The position numbers and the translations under genes were made by a program. Below the pieces are notes generated by a model, which worked only from the letters and a program-made list of their open reading frames with translations, searched no databases and was not told the DNA's origin. Positions 35,475 through 46,112 of a stretch of 64,000 bases of DNA are shown here, piece by piece (position 1 is the first letter of the stretch; the number at the start of each line of letters is the position of its first letter). Origin of the DNA: Gonocerus acuteangulatus (taxonomy: Eukaryota; Arthropoda; Insecta; Hemiptera; Coreidae); the NCBI GenBank assembly GCA_946811695.1, contig OX328128.1, positions 74,966,531-75,030,530 on the forward strand, in the 5' to 3' direction.

Positions 35475-37091
35475 ATGAATAAGTAGTGATTACTGAAAAA
35501 TCCTTTATGATAAATAAAGTCCAATCAAACCATCGTAAAGTAGATGAAATTAAATTTAAGAAACTAAGGTTTGTAATGTTAGTATGTTCATTTTAGAGGA
35601 GTTCCAGGGGTGGCTAAACCATGTTAGTATGTTCATTTTAGAGGAGTTCCAGGGGTGGCTCCATAAACCAAATTCAGGTTATTCATCAAAATTTTCGTTT
35701 TTCGGGAATTTTGAACTTTTTCCCCTGAAAGTTTCAAACTTCTCCACTTTCAGGAATATTTGTCCGTTTAATAACATTTTATTACCTTATCAGGATGATG
35801 ACGGTTGCTTGGTTATAAAATGTGAAGAAAAAGTTCTCTTCCATAAGGATTTTTTTTTTTTTTTTTACTCCTCTAAAATAAAATATTTTCTCTTTTATTT
35901 GACTGATACGGGTACAGCAACATCCTCAACAACAAATTAAGTGGCTAAATTTTTTGAATCAGTCAATGTCCAGTCCACAGTGTTTAATTGTGAGCTAACC
36001 ATGCGTAACATGGTTTAGCCACCCCTGGAACTCCTTTAAAATGAACATACTAACATTACAAACCTTAGTTTCTTAATAAAGTAATTTCATCTTCTTTACG
36101 ATGGTTTGATTGGACTTTATTTAATATAAAGGGTTTTTCAGTAATCACTACTTATTCATAAAAAAACATGATCGAAAAAAAAAATAAGAAATTTGAATTT
36201 ACTCGGTTACTTTTGGGAATTGAACTATACTTTATATGAATCTTTTTGTTGCACATGAAGTCTACTATCACCTCCTGAAAGGTTGATACATACCCTGTGT
36301 ATGTAGGATAGTTAATGTGGCTGCATGGATATTGGCTATGTCCGTATTTTAGTACGTTTCAGTATGTAATATCTTTTATAACAGTTGAGTCTACAAAACA
36401 AAATTTTTACTGCTTATTCCTCTCATAAGGAACTACAAATGGGCCAAGTTTCAAATTTTTATTTTCATGCCCGTCTGAGATATCGGGCTCTAAAATTTGA
36501 AATTTTTGAAAACCCGTGATATTCAAAAATTTATAATTAAAAAACTACACAAGCCTTCAGCATAAAACTCTATTTACTTAAAGCCTGGACCTATACCTTG
36601 CGCCAGAAAAAAACACAAACATATTACCTCTTGCCTTCCCATATAAAAAAAATCTTGAAAATCGATTTCCTCAAATTAATTAGTATAAACTTTAACAAAA
36701 TATTTGGACCCTTAGACTTAAATTTAGGTCAGTCATGCTTACTACCTTAATTTAAGTCCACTTTATACTGAATAGATTGGTTGTTGTTTCGATGTTCTAG
36801 GATGAACAGTATTGGAGAAATCCGCTTTTCCGCAGAACACTGAAAACCCTAAAAGTCGGCATTTTGTTGATACAAACACGGCCGCCAACAGCAAAAGAAA
36901 AATTCAAAAAATATAATATCCACTTTTTTGTGTTCTCAATAAGTGGTAGTTTGAATAGTAAAAAAATAATACAAATTTAAAATCTTGCAGCAACCCTCCT
37001 GGACCACTTGATATGGATTGATTTATATATAATATAAATTTATATTATATATAATATAAATGGTAAATTTTTATTACATATATATATATAT

Positions 37092-37439
37092 GGGGGCGAG
37101 GTTAGCTCAGTGGTAGAGCACTCGACTAATGAACTGGAGGACCAGGTTCAAAACCCGAGCGCGCACTAAAGATTTTTTCTCCTAGTGCTGCCGTTCGAGG
37201 GTTGGATTTGGGGTCCCAGATCGTCCCTAGGCTCACCCAGCCTTTAATTAATTTAATTAATAATGGGTACCTTGGGTGCTAATGACTCTAGCAGTCGAGG
37301 CAGCCAAGGGGAAAATCAGGCGGCCGGAGCATAGTATTGACCACACTATCTCCCTAGTGTGCCGTAAGGTCAAGAATCAGATACCTCTACAGTATCTGCC
37401 CCTCTGGGCCCTCGTGGCCTGTTACGGGACTGATTTTTT

Positions 37440-37445
<6 letters not shown>
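37092..37445 (+). mobile_element. tRNA-derived SINE (family S3), full length
   Basis: Starts GGGGGCGAGGTTAGCTCAGT (A box TAGCTCAGTGGTAGAGC) with a degraded B box (GGTTCAAAACC), then about 270 bp of body shared with 42295-42618, ending in T12, a Pol III terminator. It is bounded on both sides by (TA)n. Confidence 0.8.

Positions 37446-37496
<51 letters not shown>
37446..37496. repeat. (TA)n after S3 SINE
   Basis: Follows the T-run end of the SINE directly. Confidence 0.97.
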
Positions 37497-37499
<3 letters not shown>

Positions 37500-37500
<1 letters not shown>

Positions 37501-39250
37501 CCAATTACGCATAATAAAATATTTAGATCCTTAAGACCTGCGTAATTACCTGATTATCTTTCCTTAAATAAGGATTAAAAAATAATTTTTTTTTAAGGAC
37601 CTCTCTAATGATAATCTTATAATGTCTAAAGATCACAGATAAGGCAGGCCTTTTATTAATTACTTGTTACCTTAGAGATAACATAATGACTACAATATTT
37701 CATTAATTTCTCTTTATTAACTAATATTTATTAATTCTTAATAAGATTATAAATATTTAATATTATTAGCTATATTATGATAAATAAAATTATTAAAGAA
37801 ATACATAATTTTAAATCATTTGAAGACAGGGCTGAGTAGAGACAGTGTTGCCAACGTTTAAAAACAACAATTCTTTACACTGTTCTTAAAATAAGTCAAT
37901 ATCAATGAAATTTCCTTCCAATTGCCGACACAATTACAAACAATTATGTCAAAAACGTGCAACATTAGGCCACAAAAACGCAAAAAAACAGTAAACAAGG
38001 AGACCTATGTTTTCAGAACGGGCGCTAGCTTCGGGATCAATATCAGCCGGGCAGTCCACAGTATCCTTCAGTTTCCCCACAAAATTATTTAACATAACAC
38101 GGCTTTTAGTTCAACACAGCTCAGCAAGTTTTTTCGTTATATATTTTTCATAAAAATCAGTTCTTTTGCCTTAGTTTTTGAAGCACACGTGACAGCCGTA
38201 CAAAATCCATCAAGAACGTCAAAGCGAAATAAAGGTCAGAACAAAAATATATTTCTTGATTTTTGTTGGTTTTTTTTAATTATATTTAGCACGAATACCA
38301 CTGGTGAAAAACTACTGTAAATTATTATTAATCATTTAATTTAAAACAAAATTATATGTAGATATGGCAAACTTCAATAGTTACATTACCAAAAGTACAT
38401 CTGAATAACATTTTTAAACATATTATTTGTTTCAAATTTTCGCTTAACATACAATTAAGTAAACTGGCCAAAACAATTTAAATCACTAACTCAAATTAGA
38501 AACAAAACAGATAAACTAATACTATAACCTTTTCATAATTCCATCATTTTTTTTTTTTTTTTTGTTTTAATTCATAAAATAGATATGTTAAATTACTACG
38601 GGACAATTTAATTACTCAATTGATTCCGTTAAATTAAAAAAATCAAAACGTTCAAATCACTGATAAAGGAAGTCTAAATTAAAAAATAATTGAACAAGTT
38701 AAAATGTAATATATCATTTTTTTTTATATACCAAAATTTTTTTTTAAATATTGTTTTATATGTTTATTTCAAAATATTTTAATAATAAGCATTCTACTGG
38801 ACAATTAACAAAAAATAATATTTTGATATTGTGTATACAAAATGAACATTTTTTTTCTAAATTGAAAAGCACAATTATTAAAGAACATAAATATCTAATT
38901 TTAACCAGAAGTAATTATTTTAAAATATTCTCATTACAAAATGTATTTCTTATATTTTCAATTTATTCAACAGTTCAAATGAATCACATTTGAAATAATA
39001 GTTTTCAGCGAAACTATTTTTCTTATTAACATACTGTTTATATTTATATTCAAAATTTTAAAAAGGTTTTTATAAAATCTAATCTAAATAAAATTTAGTT
39101 TTGCCAAAAAATATTATTTATAATTGATTTTATGCCATTAAAAATAAGTCCAACGATGGGAAGAAAAGCATCAGGGAAATGAATAATTATTTATAAAAAT
39201 GAGTAGTAAATTTATTTTATTTATAAGGCATTAATGACGAAGAAATTAAA
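37500..39250. other. AT-rich stretch without recognised genes
   Basis: About 1.75 kb, very AT-rich, with no coding signature, SINE head or inverted termini that I could see on either strand. Confidence 0.6.
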
Positions 39251-39253
39251 TTA

Positions 39254-39548
39254 CCAAGGTAGATTTAGCCAGGGTTTCAACTTGGTATCTTAATAAAACT
39301 AAATTGCTTTTTAAGAAAATGTGTTTTGTGACTTTTCGGCTTGAAATTCAAGCCTTCATCAAAGTGACGAGAAGAAGATTCAGAAGTTGTGAAGAAATTA
39401 TTGTACATCCTTCTTCACGTAGCCCTGATGAAGGATTGAATTTCAAGCCGAAACATTGGGAGAAATAAGACACACTTCTTATTAATAAAAAAAAAATGTA
39501 GTTTTTTTATGATACTGAGACCGAATCCTGACTAATTCTACCTTTGCA
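39254..39548. mobile_element. 295-bp foldback element with mirrored hammerhead-like motifs
   Basis: Inverted arms of about 110 bp: 'aaggtagatttagccagg' on the left and 'gactaattctaccttt' on the right, meeting at two outward-facing copies of the motif GATGAAGG..TTGAATTTCAAGCCGAAA. The 60-nt centre holds 'gtgaagaa...ttcttcac', an 8-bp stem. A third, half copy lies at 53440-53545. Confidence 0.7.
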
Positions 39549-39559
39549 ATTCCAACGGA

Positions 39560-40097
39560 CAACGATCCCTTCTCAAAGGAAATAATATATATATATACGC
39601 ACTTATATTCTTTCTATTATATGGATTAATATGCTATAAATATAATACCGTTGGTTGATAATTGACAAAATACAGGAAACAACCAAAATTGGTTATGTGT
39701 CTTAGTATTTTTTCTAAAATAACACTTCATTAGTAATACAGACTAACCAGAATTTAAATGTCTGAGTTTAGATGAATTTAAAACGGTGCGTACAATTTTT
39801 AACTCAATCCGTTGGTTTGGAGCAACCAAAAGGGAAATTCAACCGGATTATTAGTTTTATATAAAATTATTTCAATTGATTCTACAGGTCAAAATACCTA
39901 CAAAACGTTTAGCTGTTAATACATTATATTTTTAATGCGTATTCTTTTTTAAAAATAACCAAAATTTTAATAAATGTATAACAAATTTATTTATTTGTTC
40001 ACAAAAAGTTTCCATTCGTCGTTTTGGAGTATTGGGAACTAAAATTCTGATGTTTTAAACTTACAGGGGTAATAATTTTAGTGCTAATTTCAAATTA

Positions 40098-40130
<33 letters not shown>

Positions 40131-40540
40131 AATTAAAAACTGAGGCAAACTGAGAAAAAAAAACGTTACAAAGCCGACACTTTTGTTGTGTTTTTGTAGT
40201 AAGTTTAGCAAGCTTTCGATTGGATGTCGTACACTTACTAACATTTTAAAATATATTTAGGAGAACTCTACCTTGTTGGCTGTTGATAATGTTTTTTTTT
40301 TTTTTTTTTTTTGTTTTTTATATTAATTCCTTAACTCTAAATTTAACGAACTTTTTTGTATCGTTGTTTAAAATGAAATTTATTTAAATTAATCCACCAT
40401 TTTTGATTAAATTATTAAAAAATTCTAGTTTTTCTGTACTTTTCTCAGAAGTAATAATAGGCGTGGCCTTGAAAATGAACTCACTAGATTTCCTGCAACA
40501 AATTACACCTGTAAAATTGACTCGGGAGGCTGATAAAGCA
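39560..40540. other. AT-rich stretch without recognised genes
   Basis: Contains an A-run (40100-40127) and a T-run (40293-40312) but no recognisable element. Confidence 0.6.
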
Positions 40541-40544
40541 AAAC

Positions 40545-40760
40545 GTTAACCGTAAGATTCTTTTCATGCACATTTTGCCAAAAATTGTGCCGTGTTCCCG
40601 TAGAGGTATTTGCTGGTTACCGAACTTGACTTTCAATTCATTTTCGTACCGAAATTGAACAAAATCGGACCTTCCTTGTAGACGGCAGAGCGCGAAAAGA
40701 CAAATTTATCGACAAACGTTAACATTTTTTGTGATCACATCCGGACTGAGTCCCTATAGG
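40545..40760 (+). repeat. Family R-related fragment
   Basis: 'aaaacgttaaccgtaagatt', 'ggttaccgaacttgac' and 'gcgaaaagacaaatttatcg' resemble family R. The same variant is found inverted at 42960-43230. Confidence 0.5.
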
Positions 40761-40907
40761 ACGGAAATAGGCTAAAATAAGCATGTTATTTTAATATATT
40801 GATTTTAATTGTTGCTTTGCTTAGGAATGTGCAAAATCTAAGCAGCTAATTCGTGAAAGACACTGTTAAATAACATTTCATTATACATATTAGCTTTCAA
40901 ATGTATG

Positions 40908-40910
<3 letters not shown>

Positions 40911-40969
<59 letters not shown>
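40911..40969. repeat. (TA)n
   Basis: TA tract about 105 bp upstream of the LINE fragment at 41075. Confidence 0.96.
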
Positions 40970-40974
<5 letters not shown>

Positions 40975-41074
40975 GGTCATTGTTGTATTGTCTGTTTATT
41001 TTTAGTGCTTTCGAAAATAGAAATATTGGCTCCTGTACAATTTATGTTTTTGACGTAGCTTTCAGTCACCATAC

Positions 41075-41346
41075 TTCGCGTCGGGCACTCGTTGCTGACA
41101 CACCGCTAATTAATGACGAAACAGGACAGACCATTATATGAGATTTACAACACAGTTCTCACTATTAAACACATACTAACTGAATGCAAGCAACGAGACT
41201 GCACACTACCAAGTGAGATGAATGAACTTTTGACAGACAACGGTCCTCACTTTAACACAATTCTTACATACCTCAAACAAATATCTGCACTAACCTTTAG
41301 AACGAACAGACAAATAAGAAAACATGTATTAAGTAACGTGAAGTGA
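41075..41346 (+). pseudogene. LINE ORF2 C-terminal fragment
   Basis: Encodes the Cys/His tail of an I-type LINE (DRPLYEIYNTVLTIKHILTEC). The expected first Cys pair is degraded to Tyr. It runs to a stop at 41344. A (TA)n tract lies about 105 bp upstream (40911-40969). There is no poly(A); an old fragment. Confidence 0.65.
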
Positions 41347-41645
41347 AGTAATGCGTACACATGGCAAACTAAATATGTTTTTATCAACTACTGTTTTTAA
41401 TATTTCCAAATTTTAATTGCCTTTTCTTTTTATTTTCCCTTTTTTTTTAAACACATTTTTAAAATTTGAATTTTCATATCTTTATTTATTTACATTTATA
41501 TCATTATGATACATCTCATATAAACATTTAATTTAAAATATAAATTCTACTCAACTCGCACATTAGCGGGCTCTAAATAAACAGTAATATTTGTATGTTG
41601 GTCAAAAATAATAGCATCTTAATTACCAAAAAGGTTCTAAAAGCC

Positions 41646-41647
<2 letters not shown>

Positions 41648-41694
<47 letters not shown>

Positions 41695-41695
41695 G

Positions 41696-41729
<34 letters not shown>
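41648..41729. repeat. (TA)n followed by (AC)n
   Basis: Compound microsatellite: TA to about 41697, then AC x15. Confidence 0.96.
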
Positions 41730-41731
<2 letters not shown>

Positions 41732-42226
41732 CATACTATATACAAACATACATATATTTAAATGTTAACGGGATCAACACTTTATAATCCTTTCATGAGT
41801 GCAACCCCAATAGGTACATTATTTAGGAATGTGCTGAAACCCATTGAAAGTTCTTCTTGGAATATTAAGGTACGGAAAATCTGAGAGATATTCACATTTT
41901 CCGGATCAAACACTCCATTGACTGCCTCGAGTGGGTGTAGGGTCTTCAGATAAAAGGTGAAGGGGATATATTTTTAGAATTCTGAAAAGCTAAAAAAAAA
42001 AAAAAAAAAAGGTTATAACGAAACAATGTCCCACAACCTAATAACGATTGACGGAACAAGTGTAAAATAAATGAAACTAGTATTGAAGTTGACGCAAAAG
42101 TCGCGCGTTTTGGTAACGTTTGCACGACAGTTTAGAAAATCGCAGGATCAGTCATTTTAGCTTAGTTCCATCTAATGCCTATATCTATTATCATTCAAAA
42201 AGCTTAGGTACATTGACCTGCTTTAG

Positions 42227-42229
<3 letters not shown>

Positions 42230-42294
<65 letters not shown>
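42230..42294. repeat. (TA)n before S3 SINE
   Basis: Abuts the first base of the SINE. Confidence 0.97.
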
Positions 42295-42296
<2 letters not shown>

Positions 42297-42618
42297 GGGC
42301 GAGGTTAGCTCAGTGGTAGAGCACTGGACTAATATGCTGGAGGACCTGAGTTCAAATCCCGAGCAAGCACTAAAGATTTTTTCTTCTAGTGTCTTAGTTC
42401 ATGGGTTGGATTCGGTCTCCCTGACCGTCCCTAGGCCAACCCAGCCTTTAATTAATTTAATAATGGGTACCTTGGTTGGTGCTAATGACCCTAGCAGTCG
42501 AAGCAGCCAAGGGGAAAATCAGTCGGTCGGAGCATAGTACTGACCACACTATCTCCCTAGTGTGCCGTATGGTCATGAATCAGATACCTCTATAGTATCT
42601 GCCCTTTTTTTTTTTTTT
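42295..42618 (+). mobile_element. tRNA-derived SINE (family S3), full length
   Basis: Same head as 37092 (TTAGCTCAGTGGTAGAGCAC) with an intact B box (GAGTTCAAATCCC), the same body (CCAGCCTTTAATTAATTT, GCAGCCAAGGGGAAAATC) and a T14 end. (TA)n on both sides. Confidence 0.82.

Positions 42619-42619
<1 letters not shown>

Positions 42620-42656
<37 letters not shown>
42620..42656. repeat. (TA)n
   Basis: Separates the S3 SINE from the 42657 element. Confidence 0.97.
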
Positions 42657-42658
<2 letters not shown>

Positions 42659-42795
42659 TTTGAGGAGGAGCAGAATAGCTCGAAACCGGTTAGGGTGAAA
42701 ATAATAAAATACAGGAAGTGAAAGGAGTGTTTTTATGACCTATTGGCTACAAAAAACAAGTATATTGAAGTTTAAGGTCAACAATGGAAGAAAAA

Positions 42796-42797
<2 letters not shown>
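42657..42797 (+). mobile_element. Second copy of the 'tagctcgaaaccgg' terminus
   Basis: 'cctttgaggaggagcagaat', 'agctcgaaaccggttagggt', 'gaaaggagtgtttttatgac' and 'ctattggctacaaaaaaca' match 1636-1740. It lies between two (TA)n tracts directly after the S3 SINE. Confidence 0.6.

Positions 42798-42840
<43 letters not shown>
42798..42840. repeat. (TA)n
   Basis: Right border of the 42657 element. Confidence 0.97.
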
Positions 42841-42843
<3 letters not shown>

Positions 42844-42949
42844 TTGAAAGCTAATATAATAAAATGTTGTTTTGCAATGTCATTCACGTATTAGTTGCTT
42901 AGGTTTTGCACATTCCTAAGCAAAACATCAATTAAAATCAATATATAAA

Positions 42950-43235
42950 AGTAACATGCTTCTATTAGCCTAATTCCGTCCTATAGGGACTCACTCCGGA
43001 TGTGATCACAAAAAATGTTGACGTTTGTTGATAAATTTGTCTTTTCGCGCTCTGCCGTCTACAAGGAAGGTCCAACTTTGTTGAATTTTGGTACGAAAAT
43101 AAATTGAAGGTCAAGTTCGGTAAGCAGCAAATACCTCTACGGAAACACGGCACAATGTTTGGCAAAATGTGCGTGAAAAAAATATTATGCTTAACGTTTT
43201 GCGATATCAGGCTTCCGAGTACATTTTACAGATGT
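42950..43235 (-). repeat. Family R-related fragment, inverted
   Basis: The complement of the 40545 variant, including 'gtgatcacaaaaaatgttga' and 'tttgtcttttcgcgctctg'. The 40.5- and 43-kb copies form a long-range inverted pair. Confidence 0.55.
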
Positions 43236-43239
43236 AATT

Positions 43240-44270
43240 TCTTGCAGGAAATCTAGTGAGATAATTTTCAAGGTCACGTCTGTTATTTCTTCTGAGAAAA
43301 AGTGCTGAAAAACTAGAATTGTTTACTTGATTACTCAAAAATGGGGGTTTAATTTGTGGAGCGACAGTTTAGGAAAGCCTAGGAATTCAGGCATCCTAGC
43401 TTATTTCCATATAATGTCTGTATTTAGCATCATTCGAAAAGCTTATAATTGGCATTTTTTTTCGAATAAAACCAACATTTTCAAGATTTTAAGCACTTTT
43501 TTCTACATAGGCATTGGCAAGATTAGACTCCGTTTGCTAAAATTTGGAAAGGTGGTCATTCAAAAACTTCAAAACCACTCTACCGCCTCAGTCAAAAAAT
43601 TGTGCTAAAATTTTAATCTCTTTAGAGGAACGGCTCAGTTACCGTACAATTTCTACATTAGCGAAGTCGAATACTTGTTTATATTTTATTGAATGTTTAG
43701 CCAGAGCAGTTTTGTGTTGTTTCATCCTCTTTCTGAGTAACTGCGAGGACTCTCCAACATAGACCTTGTAAAAAATAAAAATAATAAATAAATTAAATTG
43801 ACTATGTTAATTATCTTTTATTGACTTTCCGCCTGGAAAATATTGGATTAAAGAAAGTTGGGGGCTATAAATTTAGTCAAATTACTGATATTTGACTAAA
43901 TATACCTTTGCAATCCCTACTTTCACAAAAAAAAATTGTATGAGCCCCTGACCAATTGTCTACCGTGCCCTCCGCCTTAGTGGAGGCCCTGGTTACATGA
44001 CCACGGTATGTGATAACAATCTTATAACTATTTTTCTGGCAGGACTATTTGAAAAACCTTGACACCGCCATGAAAATCGAACCCTCAGACTATTATCTAT
44101 TATTTTACCGGCGGTGATAGTGAGGAATATCGTCGTGCTTGCTTCACGGATAGCGTGATTCATAACTGAAAGGCAATCAGGCGTCTTTTGCTGCAGAATT
44201 TATGTGTCGCCCTTAGCAACCAGGGCAGATTTATCAATATCCTATTAGGATAACTCTCGCACCTTTATAC
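43240..44270. other. Gene-free stretch
   Basis: No convincing coding frame. A short 'gagcccctgaccaattgtct' block at 43938 resembles the complement of 18395-18425, suggesting an unclassified dispersed repeat. Confidence 0.5.
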
Positions 44271-44272
44271 CA

Positions 44273-44273
<1 letters not shown>

Positions 44274-44338
<65 letters not shown>
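44274..44338. repeat. (TA)n followed by (GA)n
   Basis: Compound microsatellite: TA x13, then GA x20. Confidence 0.97.
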
Positions 44339-44343
<5 letters not shown>

Positions 44344-44799
44344 TCATGTAATGAAAATTGCTAAGAAGGAGCCAACACAAAAATAAATAAAATTAAAAGA
44401 TACTTTCATGGGTGCAACCTCAATAGGTACCTTCCTTCGAAAATTGTTAAAAAGTACGTGAGCTGAAGGATCGAGAAGGACTTCTGAAAAATCCGTCATT
44501 ATTGCATCATCAATATCTGAGGAGGATAGATCGTGGGAAGTAAGGACTCTCGGCTACAACCTACAAACGTCAACGTGATTATTTACATTGGCATAACTTT
44601 TTTATTTATGAACGGATTGACATGAAGCAAACAGTATATGTTAATTGAAGCTTACCATAATATATTAGTGGACACCACGTCTAAATCGAATATGCCGTAT
44701 GCGTGTACATTGTTTTTGGAGTTATTGCGTTGATAAAGGCCCCCAATCATATTTGTATCTCTTTTTTTCTTCCATGTACAGACAGCGATCTGTTACAGT

Positions 44800-44876
44800 T
44801 TTATTATATGTATAGATTTTCACGAAAGACCAAAACCCACCAATAACTGTTTCTATTCCTTTACTAATAACACTAC

Positions 44877-44917
<41 letters not shown>

Positions 44918-45011
44918 GGCGCATCGACAAATCTCGGCCATTAGCGCCGACTAGGGATATTATCGGAAACTCGCTTAGATGACGCAGGTCCTACAAGTCG
45001 GACTTTTTAAC
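44800..45011 (-). repeat. 16845-family MITE arm interrupted by a SINE tail
   Basis: 'accaataactgtttctattc', 'ctttactaataacactacgg' and then, after 44880-44966, 'tcgcttagatgacgcaggtc' and 'aagtcggactttt' match the right arm at 17361-17452 in the same order. The middle is replaced by a poly(T)-headed SINE fragment. Confidence 0.6.
44881..44966 (-). mobile_element. SINE 3' tail fragment with long poly(A)
   Basis: Poly(T) of about 33 nt on the plus strand, followed by 'aacggcgcatcgacaaatc' and 'tcggccattagcgccgac'. This is the complement of the tail shared by the SINEs at 24694-24927 and 59963-60150. Confidence 0.65.
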
Positions 45012-45499
45012 ATGTGTTTTACTGCCCTAGGGATAACCTCGGAAACGCACAAGATGGCTCAGTCCTGCTCGACGAATTGTTATTTTTTAAAGTGTATACA
45101 TACATCTAATTACGTATCATAGTTTCATTAATTAAACGAGCCAATTACAACAATGGCTACATTTTAATTGCATATCTTTGCACGCTAACCGGCCACTCCT
45201 AGATTATTCCTGCTATTTTTATTCCCTTTAATCCCCTATACCTTTCTTATTATGAATAATTCAAGTCTAAGGATTTCGACCCAATTAGCGTTTTCGATTT
45301 AGGATTTATTATTACAAGGATAATGATGCAATTAAATCTAATTAGTTCATTAAAATAACTTGAGTTACATGGTCCGCTGAGCCCTTAAAGTCCGAGTCAA
45401 AGGTCTCATTTGGTAGAAAGCTCAGAATCAAAATCCTTAATATTTCCTCTTTAATGGAACGAAACCAACAATTACGAAAATAATTTTCGGTATCTAGGT

Positions 45500-45632
45500 T
45501 GTTTTTTTTTAACATCGCACCGACATCCATATTGCAGCGAGGAATTTTCTCAACCAGCCGTGAGATGAGAAAATACCCAAGGCCGGTGGGACTCGAACCC
45601 ACCATCTCCCGCATGAGAATCATCGCCCGTTA
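45500..45632 (-). mobile_element. S2 SINE copy
   Basis: The minus strand contains GGTGGGTTCGAGTCCCACC (B box), the hairpin 'TTTTCTCATCTCACGGCTGG' and a tail ending in A9. The first half of the tRNA head is lost. Confidence 0.65.
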
Positions 45633-46009
45633 TTATTATTAAGGTGGGCTGTCTCTGCTTACCGGAGGAGATTTTTACAGGGGGATATTTCCAACCAGTA
45701 AAAATTAAAATTTTTACTTAGGAAAACTATTTATTTGTAAATTTTCGGCATTTAAAAACATTTCAATTCAAGCAGTTTCGATTAGTACTGCTTGCTTATA
45801 TGATGTTATTAGTTCTTCTGACAATTTCAGATATTTGGTATTTGTTATCAACTGTTCTGTTTGTTATCAAGCCATTGGTCGATATAATAACTGCAGTAAC
45901 TCTAGCAGAATCAGATTAATAAACTCGATGGTCTAGTATTGATATTTAATATATTAATATTATTATTATATAGACATATTATTATTATTCTGTTCTGTTC
46001 TACTTTCAG

Positions 46010-46112
46010 GCTGAAATGGAGGAAGAGGCATTCAAAGTGGGCTACTGAACTTCCAGAACACGAATAAGGAACAAGATCAGAAATGTCCGACCCAGATAGT
46101 TATGATGATGAG
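46010..46112 (+). CDS. DPP-like gene, first coding exon with 5'UTR
   Basis: Acceptor tactttcag opens the exon, so at least one untranslated exon lies upstream. The UTR contains a 10-codon upstream ORF (46015-46047, MEEEAFKVGY) and an in-frame TAA at 46065. The main ATG at 46083 gives MSDPDSYDDE and then gtaaaa. Phase 0 joins exon 2. Confidence 0.75.

Noticed and set aside
35584..35940. 118-codon frame in the foldback spacer
   Set aside because: Its first half is the duplicated 45-bp arm unit; no domain or homologous motif is seen.
42295..42370. A functional tRNA gene (A and B boxes present)
   Set aside because: The 3' acceptor strand does not pair with the 5' end, and the same head plus 270-bp body recurs at 37092, so it is a SINE. 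The same applies to 37092, 24414, 58561, 60150 and 63418.
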